In this document: in pieces, positions 1 through 8,528 of the stretch
How positions within the stretch are numbered: position 1 is the stretch's first letter
How the letters are laid out: each line of letters starts with the position of its first letter
Assembly: GCA_002842875.1 (NCBI GenBank)
Contig: PHEF01000025.1
Span: forward strand, 1 to 41,065
Direction: 5' to 3'
DNA length: 41,065 nucleotides
Origin: Alphaproteobacteria bacterium HGW-Alphaproteobacteria-3
GTDB lineage: Bacteria > Pseudomonadota > Alphaproteobacteria > Parvibaculales > Parvibaculaceae
The notes under the pieces: model-generated
Databases searched by the model: none
What the model saw: the letters and a program-made list of their open reading frames with translations, nothing else
What the model was told of the DNA's origin: nothing
Program-made: the position numbers and the translations under genes

Positions 1-19
1 GGCCGCAGCGGGAGAGTAA
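1..19 (+). CDS. 3' end of an upstream gene, probably gltB (partial)
   Basis: An open frame enters from the left edge and ends at TAA (17-19), giving a tail A-A-A-G-E. The next gene, gltD, starts at the very next base, and the Shine-Dalgarno-like GGAGAG for it lies inside this tail. The glutamate synthase large subunit gene gltB is normally directly upstream of gltD, so this is probably its last codons. Only six bases of usable coding context per codon position are visible, so the identity is inference from gene order. Confidence 0.3.
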
Positions 20-1441
20 GTGTTGGGCAAGATCACAGGCTTTCTGGAAATCGACCGGCAGGACCGGAAGTACCTGCCGGCCGCGGACCGGATCCGCAAC
101 TACAGCGAGTTCGTCATTCCGCTCACCGAAGACACGGTGCGGGACCAGGCGGCGCGCTGCATGGATTGCGGCATCCCCTACTGTCACAATGGCTGTCCGG
201 TGAACAATCAGATCCCGGACTGGAACGACCTCGTCTATCGCGCCGACTGGGAGGAAGCCTGCCGCAACCTTCACTCGACGAACAATTTTCCCGAGTTCAC
301 CGGCCGCATCTGCCCCGCCCCTTGCGAGGCGAGCTGCACGCTGAACCTCACCGACCAGCCCGTCACCATCAAGACGATCGAATGCTCTATCGTCGACCGT
401 GGCTGGAAGGAAGGCTGGATCAAGCCGCAAGTGCCGGCGCAGAAGACGGGAAAGCGCATCGCCATCGTCGGCGCCGGCCCCGCCGGGCTTGCCGCCGCGC
501 AGCAGCTCGCGCGCCGCGGCCATGACGTGCATCTCTTCGAGAAGAACCGGAAGGCGGGCGGCCTGCTTCGCTACGGCATTCCCGACTTCAAGATGGAGAA
601 GCACCTGATCGACCGTCGTGTCGAACAGATGGAAGCCGAAGGCGTTACCTTCCACTACGGCGTCCATATCGGCGCCGGCAAGAACGCGAAGGAGCTCGCC
701 GCCGAATTCGACGCGGTGATCCTCACCGGCGGATCGGAGAAGCCGCGCGACCTTCCCGTGGAGGGCCGCGAGCTTTCCGGCGTTCACTTCGCCATGGAAT
801 TCCTGCCGCAGCAGAACCGGCGCGTGTCCGACGAACCCATCGGCCAGGTCGAACCGATCCTCGCGAACGGCAAGCATGTCGTCGTGATCGGCGGCGGCGA
901 CACGGGCTCCGACTGCATCGGCACCTCGTTCCGTCAGGGTGCGGTTTCCGTGACGCAGCTCGAAATCATGCCCGCGCCGCCCGAGAGGGAAAACAAGCTC
1001 CTCACCTGGCCGGACTGGCCGCTGAAGATGCGCACCTCATCAAGCCAGGCGGAAGGCGCCGCGCGCGACTTCGCCGTGATGACGCGCCGCATCCTCGGCA
1101 AGGACGGCCACGTCACCGCCATTGAATGCGCGCGTGTGGACGACAGGATGCAGCCGGTCGCGGGATCCGAATTCGAGATCAAGGCCGATCTCGTTCTGCT
1201 CGCCATGGGTTTCGTGCATCCCGTGCATGAAGGCATGCTGAAGGAACTCGGCGTCGAACTCGACCAGCGTGGCAATGTCGCGGCCGATACGGCAACCTAC
1301 ACGTCGAGCCGCGACAAGGTCTTCGCGGCCGGCGACATGCGCCGCGGCCAGTCGCTTGTCGTATGGGCCATCCGCGAGGGCCGCCAGGCTGCCCGCGAGG
1401 TAGACCTGTTCCTCATGGGGGAAACGAGACTTCCGCGTTAG
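20..1441 (+). CDS. gltD: Glutamate synthase (NADPH) small subunit
   Basis: Beta subunit of glutamate synthase: it passes electrons from NADPH through FAD and Fe-S clusters to the large subunit, which makes two glutamates from glutamine and 2-oxoglutarate in the cytoplasm. The 473-residue protein has the usual length. Cysteines 47, 50, 55 and 59 ([14 protein letters not shown]) and 98, 102, 106 are the N-terminal Fe-S ligands. The FAD Rossmann motif [10 protein letters not shown] begins at residue 151, and the NADPH motif [10 protein letters not shown] lies near residue 295. The start is GTG at 20, with GGAGAG at 11-16 and TTG at 23 as a less likely alternative. A strong terminator follows. 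Family identity is certain from motifs along the whole length. Confidence 0.97.
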   Translation: MLGKITGFLEIDRQDRKYLPAADRIRNYSEFVIPLTEDTVRDQAARCMDCGIPYCHNGCPVNNQIPDWNDLVYRADWEEACRNLHSTNNFPEFTGRICPAPCEASCTLNLTDQPVTIKTIECSIVDRGWKEGWIKPQVPAQKTGKRIAIVGAGPAGLAAAQQLARRGHDVHLFEKNRKAGGLLRYGIPDFKMEKHLIDRRVEQMEAEGVTFHYGVHIGAGKNAKELAAEFDAVILTGGSEKPRDLPVEGRELSGVHFAMEFLPQQNRRVSDEPIGQVEPILANGKHVVVIGGGDTGSDCIGTSFRQGAVSVTQLEIMPAPPERENKLLTWPDWPLKMRTSSSQAEGAARDFAVMTRRILGKDGHVTAIECARVDDRMQPVAGSEFEIKADLVLLAMGFVHPVHEGMLKELGVELDQRGNVAADTATYTSSRDKVFAAGDMRRGQSLVVWAIREGRQAAREVDLFLMGETRLPR

Positions 1442-1465
1442 ACGCGCGCAACGATCGGACACCGG

Positions 1466-1499
1466 GCCCCCGTGAAGAAATTCGCGGGGGCTTTTTTTT
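1466..1499 (+). terminator. Rho-independent terminator after gltD
   Basis: An 11-bp stem (1466-1476 with 1481-1491, one T-G wobble) encloses a GAAA tetraloop and is followed by eight T residues (1492-1499). It begins 25 bases after the gltD stop, so it should end the glt transcript and insulate the azl genes. Confidence 0.93.
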
Positions 1500-1585
1500 G
1501 GATGTGACACCGGAAACGCCATGTCCGGTTCCGTCAAGACCGATGGAAAGACCTGCGCCATGAAGCGCCGGTCACGGAGAGAACG

Positions 1586-1924
1586 ATGAGCGAGACGAAC
1601 GCAAAGAAGGACTGGATGGCGGGCATGCGCGTCATGCTGCCGCTGCTGCCGGGCGCTGTGCCCTTCGGCATGATCACCGGCGCCGTCACCGCGGATACGC
1701 AATTCACCGCGTTGCAGGGGATTGGCCAGTCCATCATCGTCTTCGCGGGCGCGGCGCAACTTGCCTCGACGCAGCTCATCGCCGATGCGGCGCCGCTTGC
1801 CGTCGTCATCCTGACGGGTCTCGTGATCAATCTGCGCTTCGCCATGTATGGCGCATCGCTCGGCCCGCATTTCGGCTCGCTCTCCACCGGAAAACGCGCC
1901 CTCATCGCCTATCTGATGGGATGA
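1586..1924 (+). CDS. azlC: AzlC-family permease, N-terminal half (split gene)
   Basis: AzlC with AzlD forms an inner-membrane exporter of branched-chain amino acids or analogues. This 112-residue frame matches the first half of the family: a conserved start (LPGAVPFGMITG), hydrophobic segments at about 17-35, 48-65 and 70-90, and the family-like INLRFAMYGASLGPHF stretch at about 92-107. It stops at TGA (1922-1924) just where AzlC proteins continue with a T-D-Q-A-type loop. The second half resumes in another frame at ATG 1921, with a 4-base ATGA overlap. About 15 residues expected from the family are missing at the junction, which fits a small deletion whose length is not a multiple of three. 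It could be a pseudogene or a two-chain protein made by coupled translation. Confidence 0.75.
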   Translation: MSETNAKKDWMAGMRVMLPLLPGAVPFGMITGAVTADTQFTALQGIGQSIIVFAGAAQLASTQLIADAAPLAVVILTGLVINLRFAMYGASLGPHFGSLSTGKRALIAYLMG

Positions 1925-2265
1925 CGCCGATGGCGAAGTTCCGCTACTACATGGGCGGCGCGGCCGCGATGTGGGTCGTCTGGACAGCGGCCACGGCGGC
2001 GGGATACTTCCTCGGCAACAAGGTTCCGGCGAGTTGGTCGCTCGACTTCTTCGTGCCGCTGAGCTTCCTCGCCCTCATCGTGCCGAATATTCGCGACCGG
2101 ACGACAGCGATTGCCGCACTTGCGGGCGGCGGCACCGCCGTGGCGGCATACAGCCTTCCCTTCAACATCGGTCTTTTCGCTGCCGCACTTTGCGGCATCG
2201 CTGCGGGCTATGCCGTGGAAGTAGCGACGGGGCGGAGCGCGGCAAGAATTGAGGGCAACAGATGA
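1921..2265 (+). CDS. azlC: AzlC-family permease, C-terminal half (split gene)
   Basis: This 114-residue frame is the second half of AzlC: the F-R-Y-Y-M-G-G-A entry into a membrane helix, the family-typical segment VPASWSLDFFVPLSFLALIV at about residues 36-55, the R-D-R-T loop, and two further hydrophobic segments (about 65-80 and 83-100). Its ATG overlaps the stop of the first half as ATGA, and its own stop overlaps the azlD start as ATGA, so all three frames could be translated in sequence by coupling. Residues between the halves, which the family normally has, are absent. I cannot tell from sequence whether the halves assemble or the gene is dead. Confidence 0.72.
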   Translation: MTPMAKFRYYMGGAAAMWVVWTAATAAGYFLGNKVPASWSLDFFVPLSFLALIVPNIRDRTTAIAALAGGGTAVAAYSLPFNIGLFAAALCGIAAGYAVEVATGRSAARIEGNR

Positions 2266-2591
2266 GCAGCTATACCTTCATCTGGCTGTCGATCCTCGCG
2301 ATAGGCGCCGGGACTTTCCTTCTGCGCTTCACCTTCCTCCAGCTTGCGGGGCGCATTGCGCTGCCCCCTGCCGTGACACGCGCGCTGCGCTTCCTGCCCG
2401 CCGCCGTTCTGAGCGCCATCATCCTGCCCGCCATCCTGCGCACTGCGCCCGGCACGCTTTATTTCGGCTTCGACAACCCGCGTCTCATCGCGGGCGCGAT
2501 CGCCGCGCTCGTTGCGTGGACGACAAGAAGTGTCATCGCGACGCTCATCGCGGGCATGGGAAGTCTCTGGGCTCTGCAGGCGCTGTTCTAG
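2262..2591 (+). CDS. azlD: AzlD-family branched-chain amino acid transport protein
   Basis: Small integral membrane partner of AzlC in amino-acid export. The 109-residue length is standard for the family. Three to four hydrophobic segments are visible at about 5-22, 42-60, 72-90 and 92-108, with the AzlD-like GAGTFLLRF motif at about 15-23 and LRFLPAAVLSAIILPAIL at about 42-59. The start ATG overlaps the stop of the AzlC C-terminal half as ATGA, implying coupled translation. The gene itself looks intact, so if azlC is dead this subunit has lost its local partner. Confidence 0.88.
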   Translation: MSSYTFIWLSILAIGAGTFLLRFTFLQLAGRIALPPAVTRALRFLPAAVLSAIILPAILRTAPGTLYFGFDNPRLIAGAIAALVAWTTRSVIATLIAGMGSLWALQALF

Positions 2592-2594
2592 GCG

Positions 2595-3008
2595 CTAACC
2601 CTGACCGTCGAAAAGCGCGCCGCGCAGAAGCCGCGCACCCTCGCGACCTCGCGCCTTCTCGTTTTCGAGACGGGTCCGGACTTCCGGCCAACTCATGCCG
2701 CGAAGTTCGTTGACCTCGGCACGCACCGTCCCTGCAGGCACGGTCAAGCCGCTCTCCTCCATCAGTGCGTTCCACGCCGCGGAGGCAGCTACCACCCTGT
2801 CCTGCACCCGTCCGACCTCGAAGCCGTTGACCCAGGTCACAAGCTGCTCGCTGCCGAAGGCGAAGAGAAGGGCAACGACAACGGCAAGCGCGCGAACGAC
2901 GCGGACGACGGCCCGGCGTGTTGCGGCAGCGTCGCGCCGCTCCGCCTCGCTCGGCTCGTCTGGATGTCCGCCGAGTTCTCCTTCTATTTCGCGCAACAGG
3001 TCGAGCAT
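2595..3008 (-). CDS. Small single-pass membrane protein of unknown function
   Basis: I do not recognise this 137-residue protein. It has a charged, acidic N-terminus, one hydrophobic segment at about residues 35-52 (VRVVRALAVVVALLFAFG), and a mostly helical charged tail that would lie on the other side of the membrane. Its ATG is six bases after the MBOAT stop, and its GAGG ribosome-binding site overlaps that stop codon, so the two genes are almost certainly cotranscribed and translationally coupled. Position suggests an accessory role in the O-acylation unit, but nothing in the protein proves it. Confidence 0.7.
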   Translation of the reverse strand: MLDLLREIEGELGGHPDEPSEAERRDAAATRRAVVRVVRALAVVVALLFAFGSEQLVTWVNGFEVGRVQDRVVAASAAWNALMEESGLTVPAGTVRAEVNELRGMSWPEVRTRLENEKARGREGARLLRGALFDGQG

Positions 3009-3014
3009 GGTGCC

Positions 3015-4466
3015 TCAGAACTGGAAATAGATGAAGGGCGCGACACCCTCGGGCGCAATCGCCCAGATGAGCCAGATGCCGCCGCCAAGCAGCAGTCCGA
3101 GCACAGGCGACGGAAAATGCTGCACGCCGCGCGCGAGCCAGCGTCCGAGATGACGCGGCGTGAACTGGAAGAGCATGGCGATGGCGATGAGGCCAACGAC
3201 AAAAGGCGTGACGTACTGGCTCGCCTCGCCCCATCGCGCGAATCCCGCAAGATAGCTGCCTGCCGTCGCAAAGCTGTCCGCACGGAAGAAGATCCAGGCG
3301 AAGCAGACGAGATGAAACGTCCACACGATGCCGACGAGATGCTGCGCGCCATTGCCGAGCGCGCTCATGATTCCGCCGGGCGCGGTCACGGCTGGCGCGA
3401 AAAACTCGATCTGGCGCCGCGCATAGCGCTCGACCGCCAGCATCGCTCCATGAAAGGCGCCCCAGAAAACGAAGGTCCAGGCCGCGCCGTGCCAAATGCC
3501 GCCAAGGAACATGGTGAGGAAGAGATTGCGATAGGTCTTCGCCTCGCCATGCCTGTTGCCGCCGAGCGGCACATAGAGATAGTCGCGGAGCCAGGTCGAA
3601 AGCGAAATATGCCAACGGCGCCAGAAATCCTGCAGGCTCGCCGCGCGATAAGGCTGGTCGAAATTTTCCAGGAAGCGGTAGCCGAGCAGCGCCGCAACGC
3701 CGATGGCGATGTCGCTGTAGCCGGAGAAGTCGCAATAGATCTGGATCGCATACCCATAGACGCCGACAAGAAGATCGAGCGCGCCGACTGCCGCCGGATC
3801 GAAGAAGACCGGATCGACGAGCTCCGTCGCGAGATAATTCGCCACCACCATCTTCTTCAGAAGCCCGGACAGGATGAGAACGACGCCGACCCCGATATGC
3901 GCGCGCGTAAGGTTCGCGGGGCGGTGAAGCTGCGGCAGAAAGTCCGCCGCGCGAACGATGGGCCCTGCGACAAGCTGCGGAAAGAACGAGATGTAGAGCA
4001 TCACATTGGTGAGCGAGCGCTCTGCGGGCACATGTCCGCGATAGACGTCCACGACATAGGAGATGCCCTGGAAGGTGAAGAAGGAAATGCCGACCGGCAG
4101 GATCACCTGCATGAAAGGCAGATCGCGCGCCAGGCCCGCCGTCTCGAGAAGCACGGAGAGAGAGGTCAGGAAGAAGCCGTAATATTTGAAGAAGCCGAGG
4201 ATCGAAAGCCCGCTGACGACGGCAGCGCCGACGATGAACTTTCTGAACCCCGGCCGCGCGCTGCGCGCAAGCGCGAGGCCTGCGAGATAGTTGATCAAGG
4301 TCGAAACGAAAAGAAGGGCGAGAAAGCGCCAGTCCCACCAGCCGTAGAAAAAGTAGCTGGCGCCGAGCAGGAATATCTTGCGGATTTCCGGCGTGCCACG
4401 CGCGGCCCAGCCAGCCGTGAACACGACAAGAAAAAAGATCCCGAACTCGATGGTCGGAAAAAGCAT
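3015..4466 (-). CDS. MBOAT-family O-acyltransferase (AlgI/DltB/PatA type)
   Basis: Polytopic inner-membrane acyltransferase that moves acyl groups, usually acetyl, across the membrane for O-acylation of a surface polysaccharide. The 483-residue length fits AlgI. Family hallmarks are visible: FFTFQGISYVVDVYRG at about 129-144, YCDFSGYSDIAIG at 244-256, FWRRWHISLSTWLRDYLYVP at 281-300 with His286, and GGIWHGAAWTFVFWGAFHG with the catalytic-type His326. The start at 4466 has GGGGCGG upstream. It sits downstream of two exported SGNH hydrolases, the usual partners that complete acyl transfer in the periplasm. The substrate glycan cannot be read from sequence. Confidence 0.92.
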   Translation of the reverse strand: MLFPTIEFGIFFLVVFTAGWAARGTPEIRKIFLLGASYFFYGWWDWRFLALLFVSTLINYLAGLALARSARPGFRKFIVGAAVVSGLSILGFFKYYGFFLTSLSVLLETAGLARDLPFMQVILPVGISFFTFQGISYVVDVYRGHVPAERSLTNVMLYISFFPQLVAGPIVRAADFLPQLHRPANLTRAHIGVGVVLILSGLLKKMVVANYLATELVDPVFFDPAAVGALDLLVGVYGYAIQIYCDFSGYSDIAIGVAALLGYRFLENFDQPYRAASLQDFWRRWHISLSTWLRDYLYVPLGGNRHGEAKTYRNLFLTMFLGGIWHGAAWTFVFWGAFHGAMLAVERYARRQIEFFAPAVTAPGGIMSALGNGAQHLVGIVWTFHLVCFAWIFFRADSFATAGSYLAGFARWGEASQYVTPFVVGLIAIAMLFQFTPRHLGRWLARGVQHFPSPVLGLLLGGGIWLIWAIAPEGVAPFIYFQF

Positions 4467-4577
4467 GCCGCCCCGATACTCATGCGCTCATCATTCGCGC
4501 ATATGTCGCCCAAACTAGCCATCAGGGGGGCATGACGGCATTGCCCGCATCATCCCCGCTGAGACCGAAAAGCTCAA

Positions 4578-5840
4578 TCACTGCCTGTCTTTATAGTTAA
4601 TCCGGCGCGCCGCTTCGCACGACGCACCGTCCTGTCCCTTTTCCATCAGCGCCGCCCACAACGCTGCCGAGAGGCGTTCGGCGCCTGCCGGACGCAGATG
4701 AACCCTGTCGGCATACATGACTGGCGGGTCCTCCCGCGCCCACGCGTCTGCCGCGCAGGACCCGCCCATCGCCGCACCGCCATCCCAGAAGAAGGCGCCG
4801 CGTGCGGCCGCGAGGCTTCGCAACACACCGCGCACGCCATCGAGATTCGGCGGTGTTGCCCATCCTTCTCCGCACGCCGCACCCGTACCCTGCCGTGCGC
4901 CGTCGAAGGGCCCGAGCAGGGCCAAAGAGGTATCGGGCGCAGCTGTCTCGACGAGGCGGATGAAGCCGGCCACCAGGCGGCGATAGCCATCGAGATCGAG
5001 ATCGTTGTTGTAGCCCTCATTCGTGCCATAGCCGAGAATGACGAGATCGGGCTTGAGCGCCGCGATCTGCTGGCGCACGACATTGGCATCCCATCGTTCC
5101 GTGATCGACGCGGTCGCCGCGACCACACCGAAACTGTCGTAGCGAACGCCCGGTGTCGCTGGAGAAGAGACGCTCCACCCGAGAATGTGGATTGCGCCGC
5201 CGCCCGCCGGCGACAGGCGGACATTGCGCACATTGGCGGCCGGCACGCTGAGCCTTACAAGACCCGGCACATCGCGATGCGTCTGCAGTTTCAACGCCGC
5301 CGCATCGCCAAGCTTGAGCAGGAGTGCGCCCGTACCAGGGCCTCCGTAAGCGTCGATCTCGATGCGCGTCACCGGCTGTTCGGAGCGAAGCGTCATGACA
5401 GCGCTCGCGTCGCCGCTGCTGACGCGAAAGCCCTGTATGCCGAACGGACCGGAGGCGTCGGCAGGAAGGCTCGACGCAACATCCCAGGCTCCGCTCATGC
5501 CGGCATCGAAACCATCCGGCGCATAATACCGGTAGGGAACGCCGGGCATCAGCCCGCGGCCCGCATCGCCATAGGCTTCCTGCCAGCGCTTGCGCAAGCC
5601 GCGCGTGAAATTGTCGAGGGAAATGTGACTGTCACCGAGATGGAGAATCGTGAGCGGGCGCGACCGTCTATTCGCCTCGATCTCGCCGATGGCTCCATGG
5701 AAACGGTCGAGACCCTGTGGCGGGACGCATTGAACGGCGAACGAAACGGATGGCACTGCCGCGATCGCAAGCGCCACAATCAGCACACGGAGAAAGCGGG
5801 AATACCCGTCAATTTGTCGCGCCGAGCCAGAGCCAGTCAT
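4578..5840 (-). CDS. Secreted SGNH/GDSL-family hydrolase or O-acetyltransferase
   Basis: Exported SGNH-fold protein. With the start taken at ATG 5840 it has 420 residues and a signal peptide of about 35 residues ending near VPSVSFA. ATG 5873 is a longer alternative. Block I GDSHIS carries the nucleophilic serine about 30 residues after the signal, block III appears as GYGTNEGYN, and block V as DRVHL with the Asp-His pair near the C-terminus. About 130 residues between blocks I and III form an extra beta-rich module, as in AlgX/AlgJ-like or PatB-like acetyltransferases. It overlaps the upstream SGNH gene by about 32 bases and precedes the MBOAT gene, which supports a role in polysaccharide O-acylation or deacylation. 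Confidence 0.85.
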   Translation of the reverse strand: MTGSGSARQIDGYSRFLRVLIVALAIAAVPSVSFAVQCVPPQGLDRFHGAIGEIEANRRSRPLTILHLGDSHISLDNFTRGLRKRWQEAYGDAGRGLMPGVPYRYYAPDGFDAGMSGAWDVASSLPADASGPFGIQGFRVSSGDASAVMTLRSEQPVTRIEIDAYGGPGTGALLLKLGDAAALKLQTHRDVPGLVRLSVPAANVRNVRLSPAGGGAIHILGWSVSSPATPGVRYDSFGVVAATASITERWDANVVRQQIAALKPDLVILGYGTNEGYNNDLDLDGYRRLVAGFIRLVETAAPDTSLALLGPFDGARQGTGAACGEGWATPPNLDGVRGVLRSLAAARGAFFWDGGAAMGGSCAADAWAREDPPVMYADRVHLRPAGAERLSAALWAALMEKGQDGASCEAARRINYKDRQ

Positions 5841-6816
5841 CCGAACGCCCCGGCCGCCTGTCCACCATGTCATACCGTTCAGCCTTTTCCGGCTCATCCG
5901 ATGCATCTTCGCCGACGCTCAACGTCACCGGACGATCCGTGGGGGGAGCTGCATTTGCAAGCACGGCGCCACCCTCTATATCGGCGAGGATCGCGCCGGC
6001 AATGCGATCGCCGAGAAGTTCATACCCCGCCATGGTGAAGTGTATGCCGTCTTCGGCGCGCAAAAGCCGCGTGCGCCCGAAGCGGTCCTCGCCATACGCG
6101 GTATAGCCGCCATCGGCGCCCGTCGCGAGGCCTTCGGTCTTCACGAAAGCGACGCCGTTCGCCGCCGCGCGGTCCTCGAAAATCTCGTTGAACTGTTCCA
6201 TGTCCGCGCCAAAACGCGGACTGCGCATGACCGGCAGTTCCATCCAGTAGATGCGCGCACCGGAAGCTTTCAGCGTTGCCGTGAAGTCGTCCACGCGCGC
6301 ACGATAGATGCCGCGCCACTCGTCATCGAATAGTGCATGACGCTTGCCGTCCCTGACGATCGGCTGGCGATCGTTCGTTCCCATCACCACGACTGCAATG
6401 TCCATGCGCGTGTCCGCCGCGATTTCGCGCGCGGCTTCGTTCCAGTCGTAATAATCCTGACGGGAAAAGCCGGTCGCGACGCGCGATTTCTTGACGACGT
6501 TGAAACGGTTGTCCTTACGCAGAACATGATAGAGACCGGCCCAGGTACCGTCGCCGAGCGAGTCGCCCAGCACGACGACGTTGTATCGCTGCTTTTTTTC
6601 GAGTACGGGCGGAGGCGTTTGCGGAGGCGTGGCTTCGACAGGCGCACGCATCGGCTCACTCAACGCGGCACTCTCCACGGAGGGCGGGGCAAGGCGCAAG
6701 GGTTCGGCGCGCACACCCGCCCACCAGAGAACGGCAATCGGCAGCGCCAGCATCAATGCAAGCACGACCCGCCGCCTTTCAGCGCTCTGTGAACTGACGA
6801 TGGCGTGCGCCGCCAT
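5809..6816 (-). CDS. DUF459-type SGNH hydrolase, membrane-anchored
   Basis: SGNH-fold protein of the DUF459 type. The start at ATG 6816 is chosen because GGGGG lies six bases upstream and the preceding in-frame residues are not hydrophobic. This gives 335 residues. A hydrophobic segment at about 16-33 (VVLALMLALPIAVLWWAG) is a signal anchor, followed by a Pro-rich linker. Catalytic blocks are VVVLGDSLGDGTW (block I), VVVMGTNDRQ (block III) and DGIHFTMAGY (Asp-His of block V). The last 60 residues are acidic and low in complexity. It is the first gene of the minus-strand set with a second SGNH protein and the MBOAT transferase. Confidence 0.86.
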   Translation of the reverse strand: MAAHAIVSSQSAERRRVVLALMLALPIAVLWWAGVRAEPLRLAPPSVESAALSEPMRAPVEATPPQTPPPVLEKKQRYNVVVLGDSLGDGTWAGLYHVLRKDNRFNVVKKSRVATGFSRQDYYDWNEAAREIAADTRMDIAVVVMGTNDRQPIVRDGKRHALFDDEWRGIYRARVDDFTATLKASGARIYWMELPVMRSPRFGADMEQFNEIFEDRAAANGVAFVKTEGLATGADGGYTAYGEDRFGRTRLLRAEDGIHFTMAGYELLGDRIAGAILADIEGGAVLANAAPPTDRPVTLSVGEDASDEPEKAERYDMVDRRPGRSDDWLWLGATN

Positions 6817-6969
6817 ATTGCCCCCGTACCCGAAAACAAGCCCGATAACCGTCTCATCCCGGCACAACGGGAAGCTGCGCCGGAACCGGTTACAGCTTCC
6901 GACGTGCAGCAGGCATGCCTGAATCGGCATGCCCCGACTGCCCCGAAATGAGACAAAAAGTTTAGCGGG

Positions 6970-7066
6970 CCGGGGATTACTTGCCTAGGGGAGGCCCGAC
7001 TGTCATCGAAATGTCGTGAAAACGTCACATACGGCGCGGATTTCCCCGCTTCCGGGTAATCCCCGG
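6970..7066. repeat. 11-bp inverted repeat flanking an intergenic stretch
   Basis: CCGGGGATTAC at 6970-6980 is matched exactly by GTAATCCCCGG at 7056-7066, with 75 bases between. A second, shorter pair (CGGGCC 6966-6971 with GGCCCG 6993-6998) lies inside. It falls between the VWA gene stop (7069) and the DUF459 SGNH start (6816). It could be a pair of protein-binding sites or part of a terminator; there is no clear T run at its minus-strand 3' end. Confidence 0.5.
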
Positions 7067-7068
7067 GA

Positions 7069-8520
7069 TCAGACGGCGCTGCGAAGAAGCTCCGAGACGA
7101 CCCGCTCGAGGTCCTTCAGCGAGGCACAGGTGACCGCCTTGTCGCAATAGGGGGAGAGGCGGCGCATCTCGCTGTCGCCCGAATTCCACATGGAGCGCCC
7201 CTCCGGGTTGAGCCAGATGACGCGGCGCGCGCGGGCATGAACCAGCTTCAGAATGTCCGAACGCGGATCGCCGTAATTGGAGCGCGCATCGCCGAGAATG
7301 AGAACGGTGGTGCGATGGTCGATGTCGTCGAGCGCCAGCGCCTGAAAATCCTCAAAGGCACGCCCATAATCGGTCGAACCGCCCCCGAAATCGCGCAGGA
7401 CCTCGACCAGCGCCTGTTCGAGCTTCTCGCGCTCGAAAAGTTCCGTCGTCTCGCCGAGCTCACCGGAGAAGGCGAAGCTGCGGACATTGGGCAGCACCTC
7501 CTGCAGGCTGTAGAGGAACATCAGGAGAAAGCGCGAGACCTGCGCGACCGAGCCCGACACATCGCAGATCGCCATGACCTTCGGCCGGTCGACCTTCGTC
7601 TTCTTCCAGATGGTATGGAACAGAAGCCCGTCGAATTCGATATTCGCGCGGATCGTCCGGCGTATGTCGAGCGTGCCGCGCCGCGCGACCTTCTTGCGCC
7701 GCGAATGGAGCGCGATCAGACGCTTCGCCATCTTGCGCACGAGGTCGCGCATGATCCTCATGTCGGACCGGTCGACATTGGAAAGCCGCACCTGCGCGAG
7801 CACTTCCTCGCGAAGCTTGCGGCCGGAATTCGCGGTGAAGATTTCGAGCTGCTTCTCGACATAATCGCGAACCTGACCGCGCAGTTCCTCGCGGGCCTGC
7901 GCGAGGCGCTCGGCGCTCTCCCTGTTGCCGGCGGTCTCGCGGCGCTCGATCTCGTCATTGAGACCGTCGAGCCCCATGATTTCCATGATGCGCCGCGTGA
8001 ACATGCCGCGCTGCGTGAAAAGGCGGATGCGGTTGAGCTGCGCCTGGCGCGCACCTTCGGCAAGTGCCATCTGGAGTTCGGCCTGGTCGCCGCGCTCCAG
8101 CAGGGAAACGAGGTCGGGTGCCGGGGCGCGCTCTCCCTGCCGCTCGCCGCCGCTGCCCCCGCCGGGGGAAGACGAGCTTCCGGATTGCGACGGGTCGCCA
8201 CCTTCGCCGCCCTCACTCTCGCCGCCGTTCTCCTCGCTCTCCTGTCCTTCGCTGCCGTCATTCTCGTTGGCGGCTTCCTCGACGGAGGCAGGGCGCTTCT
8301 TGAACTGCTCGAAGGAGAAATAGGTATCGAAGGTGTCGGTGAAGGCCTGTTTCTCATCCTCGCTCTTTGCGAGCACCTGGGAGAGCGCGTCGCGCAACGT
8401 CGTGCGATCGTCGAGCCCGACGAGACCGATCACATTGCCGGCGTCGATCGACTCCGACGTCGATACGCGAATATCGGCGGCGCGCAACGCCCTGATGAAA
8501 TCGCCGAGGACTTCGCTCAT
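7069..8520 (-). CDS. VWA domain protein of the CoxE type
   Basis: Cytoplasmic von Willebrand factor A protein that normally works with a MoxR AAA+ ATPase as a metal-centre maturation or chaperone pair. In the 483-residue chain, residues 1-75 form a helical N-domain, 80-135 an acidic Gly/Ser/Glu-rich linker, 136-275 a helical region, and 310-483 the VWA fold. The metal site (MIDAS) is complete: D320-V-S322-G-S324, Thr383 in GGGSTDYG, and Asp in LGDARSN. It starts nine bases after the MoxR-type gene stop, so the pair forms one operon. The client protein is not evident from the window; CoxE in carbon monoxide dehydrogenase operons is a relative, but no cox structural genes are present here. Confidence 0.9.
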   Translation of the reverse strand: MSEVLGDFIRALRAADIRVSTSESIDAGNVIGLVGLDDRTTLRDALSQVLAKSEDEKQAFTDTFDTYFSFEQFKKRPASVEEAANENDGSEGQESEENGGESEGGEGGDPSQSGSSSSPGGGSGGERQGERAPAPDLVSLLERGDQAELQMALAEGARQAQLNRIRLFTQRGMFTRRIMEIMGLDGLNDEIERRETAGNRESAERLAQAREELRGQVRDYVEKQLEIFTANSGRKLREEVLAQVRLSNVDRSDMRIMRDLVRKMAKRLIALHSRRKKVARRGTLDIRRTIRANIEFDGLLFHTIWKKTKVDRPKVMAICDVSGSVAQVSRFLLMFLYSLQEVLPNVRSFAFSGELGETTELFEREKLEQALVEVLRDFGGGSTDYGRAFEDFQALALDDIDHRTTVLILGDARSNYGDPRSDILKLVHARARRVIWLNPEGRSMWNSGDSEMRRLSPYCDKAVTCASLKDLERVVSELLRSAV

Positions 8521-8528
8521 CGCGCGCC

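Noticed and set aside
2249..2713. A 154-codon plus-strand frame over azlD in another phase
   Set aside because: It is Arg/His-rich and lacks hydrophobic segments, whereas the azlD frame shows the expected membrane protein and ATGA coupling.
2545..4535. Long overlapping frames on both strands across the MBOAT gene
   Set aside because: They are Arg/Ala- or Glu/Arg-rich shadows; the MBOAT frame alone has membrane segments and family motifs.
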